Below are positions 54,959-64,000 of a stretch of DNA of 64,000 nucleotides, one piece after another. The position numbers and the translations under genes were made by a program. The stretch spans positions 436,501-500,500 of the forward strand of contig NC_087105.1 in the NCBI RefSeq assembly GCF_963855985.1. Reading direction: 5' to 3'. A model generated the notes under the pieces. That model made no database searches. It was not told the DNA's origin and saw nothing but the letters and a program-made list of their open reading frames with translations. Source of the stretch: Ostrinia nubilalis. Lineage: Eukaryota; Arthropoda; Insecta; Lepidoptera; Crambidae. The number at the start of each line of letters is the position of its first letter. Position 1 is the first letter of the stretch.

Positions 54959-55910
54959 TCTTGAGGCTGAGGTTCGATCAGCTGATAAGAAAATTAAAGA
55001 TGTTTATAAATAAAAATCCTATTTTTTCTTAGAAAAAGTTGTGAAAATAAAAGCTTACAAAATTATCATTTCTGTACTTTGTTATAATTTTCAATAATTC
55101 CTCATGCCTACAACTGCTGTGTCATGTTCAATACTTATTGTAATATACCTATTTTATTTCGAAATAAATAATTTACGTTACAAAACTTCGTTTTACTTAC
55201 ACATAATAGTATAAAATAAAAATAGTAATCATTAAAATATTGAAGGTTCCTATACTAGATATCGATATGCAATTACAACCCTAGCAAAGTATCGATAATC
55301 GATAAGTTATTACGAACGTCACTAATACTGTCAGAAAATAAGGCATTATGTTGGTAGCTCCGCCTGTAGCTTGTGCGGTTGGTAAAGATTTGCGGGTCGT
55401 TCTCTAAAATGCATATGTGTGCGTGAGCTCAAAAAATATCTATGGAGTGCCGTCTCTTACTCTTTTATGCTCTTTGGTATGGCCAGTCCGACGCTGCGCT
55501 GAAGACCCGGCATTGTCTACAACAAAATACATCAATTATTATTTTGTTGTGTTCAATTCTGCCACCGAAGTATTTGCTTACAAAAACCTGCAGGCGCAAA
55601 CGCCTAGGCGTTTAGGATCTCAAAAAAATATTGTCAGATAATGAAGTGCTTAAAAATAATTATTGCACAATATTTTAAAGTTAATTTTAAATGAAATTGG
55701 TTTGTTGTGCAAAATAAATTAACAAATCACATTACTTGATGTGGCTGTTTACTTGCTATGCATTGGTCGGTTATTCAAAGAACTTGTTTTTGTAAAAAAA
55801 GTAAAATGTCATCCGAGTGAAATGTGACGGTGGCTCATGTTTTGTCTTTTGTATTTTACTTGTTGATTTTGCTAAAAAAATCGGTGATAATTAAGTGAAC
55901 TCCCGTGCCA
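54959..55910. other. Non-coding interval after the P transposase
   Basis: AATAAA signals at about 55006 and 55164. Repeated ATCGATA words lie near 55260-55305. No gene or clear P-element terminal repeat identified. Confidence 0.4.
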
Positions 55911-56001
55911 AAGTGTTGTGAACAAGTATGTTATAGCCTGGAAGGTGCACGCAGCCTGTTTTTCCCGTCTCCTCGCTTTACGAAGCGCCTTTCATCAAGG
56001 T
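55911..56001 (+). pseudogene. Stray THAP-domain N-terminal exon (copy A)
   Basis: The segment encodes PKCCEQVCY, ARSLFFPSPRFTKRLSS and ends AG/GTAAGT, a perfect donor. These are features of the first half of a THAP zinc finger (C-x-C, then the F-P-x-P strand). The first codon is GTG where ATG is expected, and an in-frame TGA lies just upstream, so the start seems lost. Its exon phase (2) matches the first exon of the P transposase at 50918, yet it lies 5 kb downstream of it. Confidence 0.6.
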
Positions 56002-56616
56002 AAGTAACGGTATTATTTGTTTTTGACGACGTCGATGTATTCCGTATAATCCGCGTTAATTCACGGTTTCTACTTCTCGTAGTTGAGTTCTAGAATCGTC
56101 ATGCTATCGGAATTTCGGTGTCAAACTCCCACATCACGGACAATGTGTAATTTTCTGTTAGGTCCCCTTTCATGAGGCTTGCAGTTTGGCCTCCGATTGC
56201 GAGTTGTCGAGAGTACGTCTATAATCGTAAACTATCTCTCACAATTACGTTGTTTTTAATTACTCTGAACGCCAATCGTAATGTCTTATTGGAATCTCAT
56301 TGGAGTACTTACCTACTTAAAGTAATACTGATTGACCTACATTTTATATGATGCTGATTTTTTCCAAAAAATTCTGAAATAGGTAATAATGTATCACCAC
56401 ATCAACTGTAAATACTCTGCAATATTATTTTGGAAAGATAAATGAATATGTAATTAAATTCTTAGATATTCAACGTGATAAGTACATTAATGACGATGAA
56501 ATTTTCACTTTATTGTAACAGCTATGTACATTACATCATACCCAAAAAGTATAAAAGAATCACAGCTAAAACGAATCTGCTCAAATTTTATTCAGTCAAC
56601 TACGCAAAAATACAAC
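56002..56616. other. Non-coding interval, includes esterase 3' UTR
   Basis: On the minus strand, poly(A) signals (TTTATT on the plus strand) occur at about 56587 and 56508, just past the esterase stop. No other feature seen. Confidence 0.5.
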
Positions 56617-59600
56617 TTAGCTTTCTGATTCTTTTGATTCTGTGTCAAATGACGGAACATGTAATCTATAAAATGTCCTATATATCTGGTCCCAAAACAG
56701 TATTCTATCGTTGGCAAGTTGTTCACTCAATTGCAGTGATCTTCCGTAGATGAGCCCTGGAACAGTTTTGACGTTCATTCCTCTCGGATTGTCTCCGGGT
56801 CTTAGAGGCGGCCACACTACCGGTATCAGAGACGTGGTGAGTGGCGTTGGGTCTCTGAAATTGATGTTTGTTAAATTTAATTAGTGTAGGATCATTTTTC
56901 TCACAATAATGTAATTATTTCCACTTTAAGTGAGGGATGATGGTTGGATGGATGATCATACCACGGAAATTACAGAAACAAAATAATTTGTTATTTAAAC
57001 CTACCAGTAGACTTAGCATGGAATATTGAAGTGTTATCACAATACACACTAATACAGTTTGTAGGAAGGGACATAAAAAGTACATGTCATAACTTCATAA
57101 AAGTAGATTTTTATAATTGATCATAAATATGTATTAAACTTTAGTATGGCCACCAAAATAATGCGTGTAACTTAACAATGATAATCATCTGTTGTCTTAT
57201 GAGATGTAATATTGTGTCTGTAAAATCTTTGTAGTACCTATGTATTGCCATTGTTACTTTATGGATCAACCATGTCATCCTCAAATATTTATGATCAATT
57301 AAATGAAACCTGTATGTTTATGACATTTGTTGTAAACAATTCAGGGTTCGAGGATATATATCAAGGGATATATATCAAGATATATATCGGATATATATCC
57401 GATATATATCAAGCCGGTTTTGATGATATATATCAACTTTTAAAATTTGTTACTGTATTTATACTTTTTGACATAAGATTTTTATTTTTTTTGTTGATTT
57501 TGCCGTATTTCAAAGATATTTTATGTTTTTGCTTTATTTGTCTGATTTTAAGTTTTAAAAACATTAAAAACATGTTTATGTAACACATATGCAATAGTAT
57601 TCATGAATAATACAATAAAATAATACTATGGCTTTCATACAAAATTGATATATATCAAAGTTGATATATATCGGATATATATCATAAATATCCGATATTT
57701 TGATATTTATAATAAATATCGGATATTTTCGAACCCTGAAACAATTACCCAATCATAATGAAGTTACTCCACAGAGTCACCAATTGCTCAACAATTAATT
57801 GATCTTTGGCAAATTCATGATCATCATACATGTAATCAAAAAAACTTCTATAATTTGCTTTATTTTCCTCTGCATTTGTGATTATGCCTTTGTTTGAAAA
57901 CTTCATTAAATATACTGGTAAATAACCCGTGGCAGCATGAAGAACTGCAGACTTTACTATTGGAAACTCAAAAGTCACATCACTGAAGTATTCAAGGTAA
58001 TTCTTTACCAAATCACCATCTAAAACATTATTTCCCAAATAGAATTCTTTTACCACTTCAGCTACCCTATGTTTCATTTTGCTGTCATCAAATGCTAAAT
58101 TATTTGGCAGCAAATCAGCAAAATTCTCAGATAGATTCGAATTCGCAATTTCTGTTTCGATTGCCGATGCGCCTACCGAAGTAGCGTAGGCAATGATCAT
58201 CGGAACCTTTTGGTAGTTTCCTTGCTTGTATATTTCTAAAGGATCTGTATCTAGCAAACTATGTGTGGTGGCTAGATTGTTTTCTAAACAGGGTAGGAAC
58301 ATCGTCGATGTATTTACTAGTCGTTCCAACGGCAAATCTTTGTAAAATTTTGCTAATTCTTCGACGCTATCTGTGCCTGTGTAACCCACTGCAATTGCGG
58401 CATCGAAAGCTGTTAACTTCGGGTCATAGGCCAGTGCAAGGGGCGACAATGCAGAACCAGATTCGAGGATGACTTTATGGAAGAGTCCTGTAGCAGCTTC
58501 GGACAGCATGACTAATTGTACTGCTGCTGCGCCAGATTCTATTCCGTACAACGTGACGTCGAGAGGGTCTCCTCCGAAGTGAGCTATGTTTTTGTGGACC
58601 CAGTATAAAGCGGCGACTTGGTCCTTCAAGCCAGCGTTTCCTGGGGCTTCTGGGATTCCAAGACAGAGAAAGCCGAGGCTCCCGAGGCGGTAGTTGAAGG
58701 TGACGACGACGAAGCCGCGGGCGAGTAGGCGTGCGGGCGGGCGGTGCGCGCCCCAGCTGGAACAGACAAGTGTTGGACATTCCGCATTATTATTATTCAT
58801 GGCGGCCACCCACGCCGCGCAACAACACCGGCTCGCGATAGTTCCATAAAGGATTAGGATAACAAGTGCGCCGAAATTGGATTGTTGTGTTTCGTTTATC
58901 TCGTACCCTTGTATAGATTTATATTCAAGCATCTAATTTCCATCCGCTTTCAAGTCTCCAGGGTAGGTACGTCATATATTTCCTTGAAGTTACGCAACAT
59001 TTCTCTTAAAATAAAAAACCATTAAGAAGGTAGACTCATGTATTGAGAATAAATTGCTCTGAAGAATTCTACGATAATATTCGGCGACAAATCCTTACCC
59101 TCTCTGGAAGTTGCCTCCGTGCACGACCACCAGAACTGGTCGAGCATCAGCGCCCTCGGGGCTGAACACGTTGACGACCAGGCAGTCCTCGGTGCCCGAA
59201 CCGTCGGGCTGCGGGCACTTGATCTGGTACGCCGCCTCGAAGGTGCCGTCCCAACTACGGGCAGGCTTTGGAGCCTAGGATTAGATAGATAATAAAAACC
59301 GGTAAAAACATTGGAACTCCACGAACAAGACGTTCAGGATAGAATAAAATGGCGGCGCATTATTAGGAAAGCCGACCCCGCGTAACTGGATAAGCCGAGG
59401 CAGAATAAGAAGAAAAATAACACATACGACTTAGTTTCCCAAATCGAGAAAACACTTTCATTCCATAGTAAATCCTGGTAGAACCGTCAAATCTGATTCT
59501 ATATTATATTTTCCTAACTGTACTTTAGGGAGTACTCTGACCTGCATAATAAAAAGCATTTGATACTGTTCAAAGAACATACATTACATTCTTCAGTCGT

Positions 59601-62531
59601 GCAAATATTATAATAAACATTAAACGTACCTGAAAGTGGGTTATGAAAACAACCATTAATACATTTAATACAACATCAAAGCGCGAACGAAGTCTTACTT
59701 TTATAATTTTAGTGCCGCGCAGCAGTGAAATATTGTCTGCTTAGTTTATTTAATGTTTTAAAGCGATATATTTGTACAGTTTGAAATATTTATGTCCCAG
59801 AGGCTATTTATTTATTTTGCCTTTGCGTACCTAATAAAGATTGTTTTTTTAATTTAGTTTTTAGCTTGCACCACATTGCTAAAGCGCTAAAGGATAATGC
59901 AGTGTGCATTATTTATTACAGTAGAATTAATCGCACAAGCAAACAGCTGATATTTGAAGGTCAGCAGGGTAACTCAAAGTAGGTAGGTACCTAACTATCT
60001 AAAGGCAACTGAAATGAAAATTTTTGGACCATTTGTGAACTGAAAAATTGTTGAACATCGAAATGGAAATTTAGAGAAAAACAATATAGAATAGAGATAC
60101 TTTTATTAAACGCCTGTTTTTTTTATGTAACACGCAATAACGCGAAAGCCTTTATTTAATTAGAGCCCACCCGGCAGAGACAACGAAGCCGTGACCTGTC
60201 ACTCGCCACATTAGTCACCACAGGACCGGCTGGCTGGGGTAACCATCTGAATTCCTGGCATTTGGAGATTCCTTACAGCAAACCGGCTATTCTTAAAACT
60301 GCGTTCAGTTTGGTCACGAAATCCCAACTAATATTATAAATGCGAAAGTAACTCTGTCTGTCTGTCTGTCTGTTACGCTTTCCCGCTTAAACCTCGCAAC
60401 CGATTTTGATGAAATTTGGCATAGAGATAGTTTGAGTCCCGGGAAAGAACATAGGATAGTTTTTATCCCGGTTTTTGAAACAGGGACGCGCGCGATAAAG
60501 TTTTTCTGTGACAGACAAAATTCCACGCGGGCGAAGCCGCGGGCGGAAAGCTAGTAAAACAATAAAATCACTCTTTATTCAAAGTGATGGTGGAATAAGG
60601 AAAAGTACCATTTTAGAAACCTCCAAGAACAAAAGTTGATTTTTTCAAGTTATTTATAATTTTCAAACAATAGTTGATGTTCATCTTTGCAAAATGAGTG
60701 AACTAAGTCCACGCGGAAAGCTAGTTGTCCGGATATGCCCGAGCCGCCTATTGTATTAATAAGTCCTGTTATGTCCGAAGTGTCCGAACCGGACGGATAG
60801 TAACTATAGCCCCGGCCTGATAGCGATCTACAAATGGCGCATCGGCAAATAGTTTGACCTATAAACTCGTACTTACATTAGTGCGACATATTTTTCTTCG
60901 ATTGTTTTCGTGTTAGCTTGGCTATGTACATGAGTTTTCGTCTGACCTGACCCTGACCGGGAACCTTAAACACTACTCAAACTGCTAGACCACGAAGACC
61001 TGTACTTTACTGTGTATGCTCTTCTGTAGTCTAAACATCAGCGAAATATCTATCATCCTAGTCTAATACAGTATAGACGTCCTTGATGCTTCGCCACCAC
61101 ACAACCTAATCCATTTCGACCCACTCACTCAACTATATCGTCTGGAACGGAGCCATTCGCACTTTTCAATCCCATTACTGCAGTATTGAATCAATGCAAC
61201 TCCTATAATATGGTTGTGAAATTCACATGCGAGTCAATTAGTTCGCCCAACTACTCTTTCACAACTGTACAACGATTTTCTTTAAGTTTCGAACTCCAAA
61301 AACCCCTTATTTCATAAAACCCTATTAGCCTAAGCGCAAACCACCGACTTTTAGTTGGCCGATAGTTATAATAATAGGGTCGGGCTGTTAGTCAGTATGG
61401 GCAGGCCTGGCTCACTCCGCGCGGTACATCCGATAATTACCTACAGCGAAGCGCCCCGCCGGCGGGTATTATATCAGTCGAGTGTCACGCGCGCGCCCGT
61501 CAGGACGCTGGCGTGCGTTGTAGTACCTAATTCTATGATCGAAGTATTATTACAAAATGGACATAAAGAGAAAGAAATATTATTGTGCGGCGTTCGGGTG
61601 TTTAAATTCAAAAAGAAATCTACCGGATTTATCTCTTTTTTCGCTTCCCAAAGATGCTGAAAGATATGTTGGCCATGTAGGTAATCAATAATTCTTAGGA
61701 TAGTATAGGAACCTAACCTACCATGACTACTGCTCAGAATGCGTTCGTTCGTTTCAGCAAATTAATGACGTCCACAGCTGGACAAAGGCCTCTCCCAAGG
61801 TTTTCCATAATGAATGCGTACTTACCTACATACGTACCTCATTACAAATAAGTATATTAATTATTTTTTTACTAGACACTACTAGACAGCAACCCTAACA
61901 GCGTAAGAAGAGTTCAGAGGCACGCGATAGAAAGAGACAAAACTTGTAGGTGAATAAAATTGTAGGTACGTAGTGCTGTGCGAGCTGAATTCCACTGTAT
62001 CGCGTCGTAGCAAGACTCGCATTTATTTAAATCGTCTTGCGGAGTAATCCTTCTGTACCTGTACTATTACTTATTCTGTGGTATGGGTGTGTATGAAAGT
62101 GTTATGTACTGTTACTCTAACCAGTCTGTCTGACAAACCACCAAATTAAAATGACATGACAATGACACCTCCTTCCCACCTTCCCACCGTTTTTTAACTG
62201 TAATGAATGACTAAGCTCTACATTTATCCAATCAAGACCAATCATTGAAATATCAGTTCAGAACAATTCTACTGGGTCTACCACTTGTTCCTATACCACA
62301 GCATCATAAAAACTATCCATTTACACAATTCCACGGGCTGACCTTAAACCTGTCATTCCTGGAGTGGCGGGCGTAGGGGATGCCCAGGTATGCGTGGTGT
62401 GGGGGCCGGGGGGCCGGCCGCCCGCGCACCGCGCCGCCCGCGGGGCCCGCTCGCCCGGGGGGCCCGGGGGCCGCACCCACCCCCCACACCAATACCATCA
62501 ACAGGTCCATCACTAGCGCGCGAACCAGCAT
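56617..62531 (-). CDS. Carboxylesterase-family gene, predicted catalytically dead (4 exons)
   Basis: Exons on the minus strand: 62531-62343, 59274-59099, 58756-57749 and 56854-56617. Together they are 1611 nt, exactly 537 codons (536 aa plus stop), with consistent phases 0, 2, 2 and GT-AG sites. The start is the ATG at 62531, giving the signal peptide MLVRALVMDLLMVLVWGVGA, so the protein is secreted. A collagen-like PGPPGRAGPAGG stretch follows. Alpha/beta-hydrolase landmarks are YLGIPYA, EDCLVVNV (92-99), the oxyanion-hole HGGNF (115-119), FNYRLGSLGFL, GNAGLKDQ and WVHKNIAHFGGDP. The nucleophile elbow reads GIESG, with Glu195 in place of Ser. The acidic and His positions appear to be Val316 and Tyr424. 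Such replacements are known in non-enzymatic cholinesterase-like proteins (glutactin, neurotactin, neuroligins). Length and fold are otherwise complete, with no stops. Confidence 0.9.
57342..57738. mobile_element. hAT-type MITE (397 bp) at an esterase splice donor
   Basis: TIRs CAGGGTTCGAGGATAT and ATATTTTCGAACCCTG, with a perfect 8-bp duplication AAACAATT (57334-57341, 57739-57746). The interior is dominated by the palindromic word GATATATATC and its TCGGATATATATCCGA form. It lies in esterase intron 3, starting 10 nt after the donor GT (57748-57747), which remains intact. Confidence 0.92.
60322..60554 (+). mobile_element. Helitron-like element, 233 bp (copy 2)
   Basis: Reverse-complement counterpart of 20522-20754, of identical length. 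It starts TCCCAACTAATATTATAAAT, has a TGTC repeat near the 5' end, and ends in the GC hairpin plus CTAG, between A (60321) and T (60555). It lies in esterase intron 1. Confidence 0.85.
61558..61662 (+). pseudogene. Stray THAP-domain N-terminal exon (copy B)
   Basis: ATG at 61558 opens MDIKRKKYYCAAFGC, then NLPDLSLFSLPKDAER, matching the N-terminal C-x4-C and F-LPKD parts of a THAP zinc finger. Where a donor should follow (phase 2, after GAAAG) the sequence is ATATGT rather than GTATGT, so the site looks mutated. The frame then runs to a stop at about 61690. It sits inside esterase intron 1 on the opposite strand, with no THAP second half nearby. Confidence 0.6.
61745..61811 (-). mobile_element. 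5'-truncated RTE LINE tail (67 bp)
   Basis: Same 3' end as the RTE at 40101 (CTTTGTCCAGCTGTGGACGT then CGAA repeats), with an 8-bp target duplication GAATGCGT at 61737-61744 and 61812-61819. Confidence 0.88.
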
Positions 62532-63792
62532 GCTCACCGCTGGCGTCGAGTGAGGATGTGACGCAAATGACACTGCACTGGTAGAAAACTAACTGCATTT
62601 GAATTGGTGCAAACTCGAGTGATGTGTGTACGGTTATTCTAAACTTAACGACGGATGGATTTAACTTTCGATTTCTAAAGGTGTGTGTATACTCCTAGTT
62701 AATAGTTTACTTCTCATTATGCTAGGAATAATAAAAAAATAGTTGTATTTATTATGCATCATGCATGTAAATCTCATGTCAACGTGCTTTTTACAATAAT
62801 TTTAGCATCTGTCTGCTGTTACATAGCGGCCTGTTCATGAAATCGATGCGCCAAAGTGCGAAAGCCTATTTCATAGAAAGCATTGAGTAGAATTTAATTG
62901 GGCTTATGTTTATGTACCCACACGCTTATTCGTTGTAATCCATTTAGCCTTAAGGATCACAGGCTGAACAGATATGGAAAATGTATCTAAATTTCTTACT
63001 TCATACTATTCACCAACGACATCTTAGCACAGAATTAAATAGAGCTCTGTGACTGGTTCGTGTGTCACCCTGTGCGTCCACGCGCACTGTGAGACCTCAC
63101 AGTAATGTTTGTGAAACGGGCGTTAAAGATACAATATAATGCACAAATTATAGCTGTGTACTAGCCTAGTAACTAGTTGTAGTATATCGTGATGTGTACG
63201 TCCCTTTACCCTAGCCAATTGAAATTTGTTTACGCTGCGACTAGACAGTGTTTCCAAACAGCGAGTGGTCTAATATTTGCGTGGCCAGTGAGGCTAGGCG
63301 TGGAAACACGGTGACTCATCCATGATGTGGATCAAGCTTTCTTTTTAATCGATTATCTATGTAGATGACACTGGAACCCTGGTTTTAAATGAGACCACGA
63401 GGTTTGATTCCCAGAATCAAGTAAAGTATCACGCTTTCTGGTGACATAATAGAGAAAGAAGGTGAACAATGATTGGAAGCTTAGAAGTATACATTTGCAG
63501 CAGGTTAAATATTGTATATTTGAACTAAAAGTATACCACTAATACTCGTATTGACTAGATTTGTACATGGCTTGCGTGTCGGTCAATGAGATGGGACAGT
63601 GATTAAAACAAATTCGTTAAGTTAATAAAATACAGTCCTGATGATTTTCATTGCAGAAAAATAACCAAGTCATTTTGAGGAAGTTAAAATTGGAATTTGT
63701 ACGGAACCCTAAAACTTTTGAATATAAAAAAAATGGGTAAGATTTGATTTTGAATTTAATCTGTCACCCCACCAACCGACCAAACTATAAAG
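62532..63792. other. Interval between the two esterase-family genes
   Basis: Upstream region of the 4-exon esterase, about 1.2 kb to the stop of its neighbour. It contains a MITE copy at 63006-63122 and a short inverted repeat (GTGTTTCCA..TGGAAACAC, 63248-63310). No TATA box was convincingly placed. Confidence 0.5.
63006..63122. mobile_element. MITE related to 20993-21138, diverged
   Basis: TGTGTCACCCTGTGCGTCCA, CGCACTGTGAGACCTCA and AATGTTTGTGAAACGGGCG match the right two thirds of the MITE at 20993. The left terminus is degraded. Confidence 0.65.
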
Positions 63793-64000
63793 TTACTCTA
63801 CACAAAAGTTCGTCATCCCCAAAATAAGGGCAACCGCAATTAGACAGTTGCTAAATCCAAAGGGAATAGCAGCGTTTCTGTCCACGAAGTGCAGACGGTA
63901 GATCTCGGTCCAGAGGTCCAGGCGCTCGGGGTGAAGCCCGCAGGCCAGGCTGGTCTCGTTGCCGATGGACAGGAACTCCTCGGCGGCGCTCAGCGGCTTC
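63793..64000 (-). CDS. Last exon of a second carboxylesterase-family gene (partial)
   Basis: The minus-strand frame enters from the window edge and ends at TAA 63793-63795. It contains KPLSAAEEFLSIGNETSLAC and HPERLDLWTEIYRLHF. These correspond in position to the C-terminal VKTVPGLIYGRSLQLSEQ and ILFWDQIYRTF segment of the neighbouring esterase. It then has a hydrophobic tail, NCLIAVALILGMTNFCVE, which could be a GPI-anchor signal or membrane anchor. It is probably a tandem paralogue in the same orientation; catalytic residues lie outside the window. Confidence 0.75.
   Translation of the reverse strand, partial: KPLSAAEEFLSIGNETSLACGLHPERLDLWTEIYRLHFVDRNAAIPFGFSNCLIAVALILGMTNFCVE

Larger units (their letters stand above)
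59275..62342. other. Esterase intron 1, TE-rich
   Basis: Holds the 233-bp Helitron (60322-60554), a stray THAP exon (61558-61662, plus strand) and an RTE tail (61745-61811). A CpG-rich patch lies at 61410-61510. No additional esterase exon was found or needed, since phases close without one. Confidence 0.7.

Noticed and set aside
57342..57738. GATATATATC repeats as a possible microsatellite or CRISPR-like array
   Set aside because: Spacing and orientation are irregular, and TIRs plus an 8-bp target duplication show a hAT MITE.
62531..62573. Upstream extension of esterase exon 1 to 62573
   Set aside because: The frame opens with GTG there; the ATG at 62531 gives a signal peptide and has A at -3.
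63248..63310. GTGTTTCCA..TGGAAACAC inverted repeat as a MITE
   Set aside because: Arms of only 9 bp and no target duplication; insufficient to call an element.

Overview
The window looks like lepidopteran (moth or butterfly) nuclear DNA. It is AT-rich, with intron-bearing genes using GT-AG sites and an extremely dense, nested population of transposable elements (TEs). Several are of lepidopteran style: short Helitron-like elements ending in CTAG, an RTE-clade LINE with a CGAA-repeat tail, LINE tails of the TTTGAC type, and hAT, PIF/Harbinger-like and TA-flanked MITEs. The assignment comes from sequence style and protein families; no database was searched.

Host genes. (1) A complete Ctr1-type high-affinity copper transporter lies on the plus strand (four coding exons, 32153-37509, 168 aa). 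Candidate non-coding first exons or promoters lie upstream. (2) A four-exon carboxylesterase-family gene lies on the minus strand (62531-56617, 536 aa, exon phases consistent). All three catalytic-triad positions appear replaced, so it is probably a non-enzymatic esterase-like protein. (3) The last exon of a second, tandem esterase-family gene enters from the right edge (63793-64000, minus). The rest is TE sequence or non-coding DNA.

Layout. 0-12 kb: LINE fragments (jockey/CR1-like reverse transcriptases at 0.6-2.2, 4.7-5.8 and 8.0-9.0 kb; an R1-like ORF1 without ORF2 at 10.2-11.7 kb) and MITEs. 12-31.5 kb: a gene-poor stretch with MITEs, paired Helitrons, LINE tails and two possible first-exon or promoter segments (13.1 and 15.4 kb). 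31.5-38.8 kb: a gypsy pol fragment and then Ctr1, whose second intron holds a 1.4-kb inverted-repeat element with a hAT MITE inside it. 39.5-49.6 kb: a four-layer nest. A hAT transposase remnant is split at a TA by a long foldback element; one foldback arm holds an RTE LINE and the other a Ty3/gypsy element with nearly identical LTRs. 49.7-50.8 kb: a second palindromic element carrying an 818-bp hAT-like insertion with a perfect 8-bp target duplication; between two direct MITE-like copies it contains a broken heme-peroxidase exon (a captured gene fragment). 50.9-55 kb: a decayed THAP/P-element transposase lacking its first exon. Two stray THAP N-terminal exons lie downstream at 55.9 and 61.6 kb. 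56.6-64 kb: the esterase genes, with a hAT MITE inserted at a splice donor without destroying it.

The most interesting candidates are the exon-carrying composite hAT element, the pseudo-enzyme esterase, the nested foldback whose removal restores a transposase reading frame, and the recent gypsy copy that keeps one long ORF fusing gag-protease to an integrase zinc finger.
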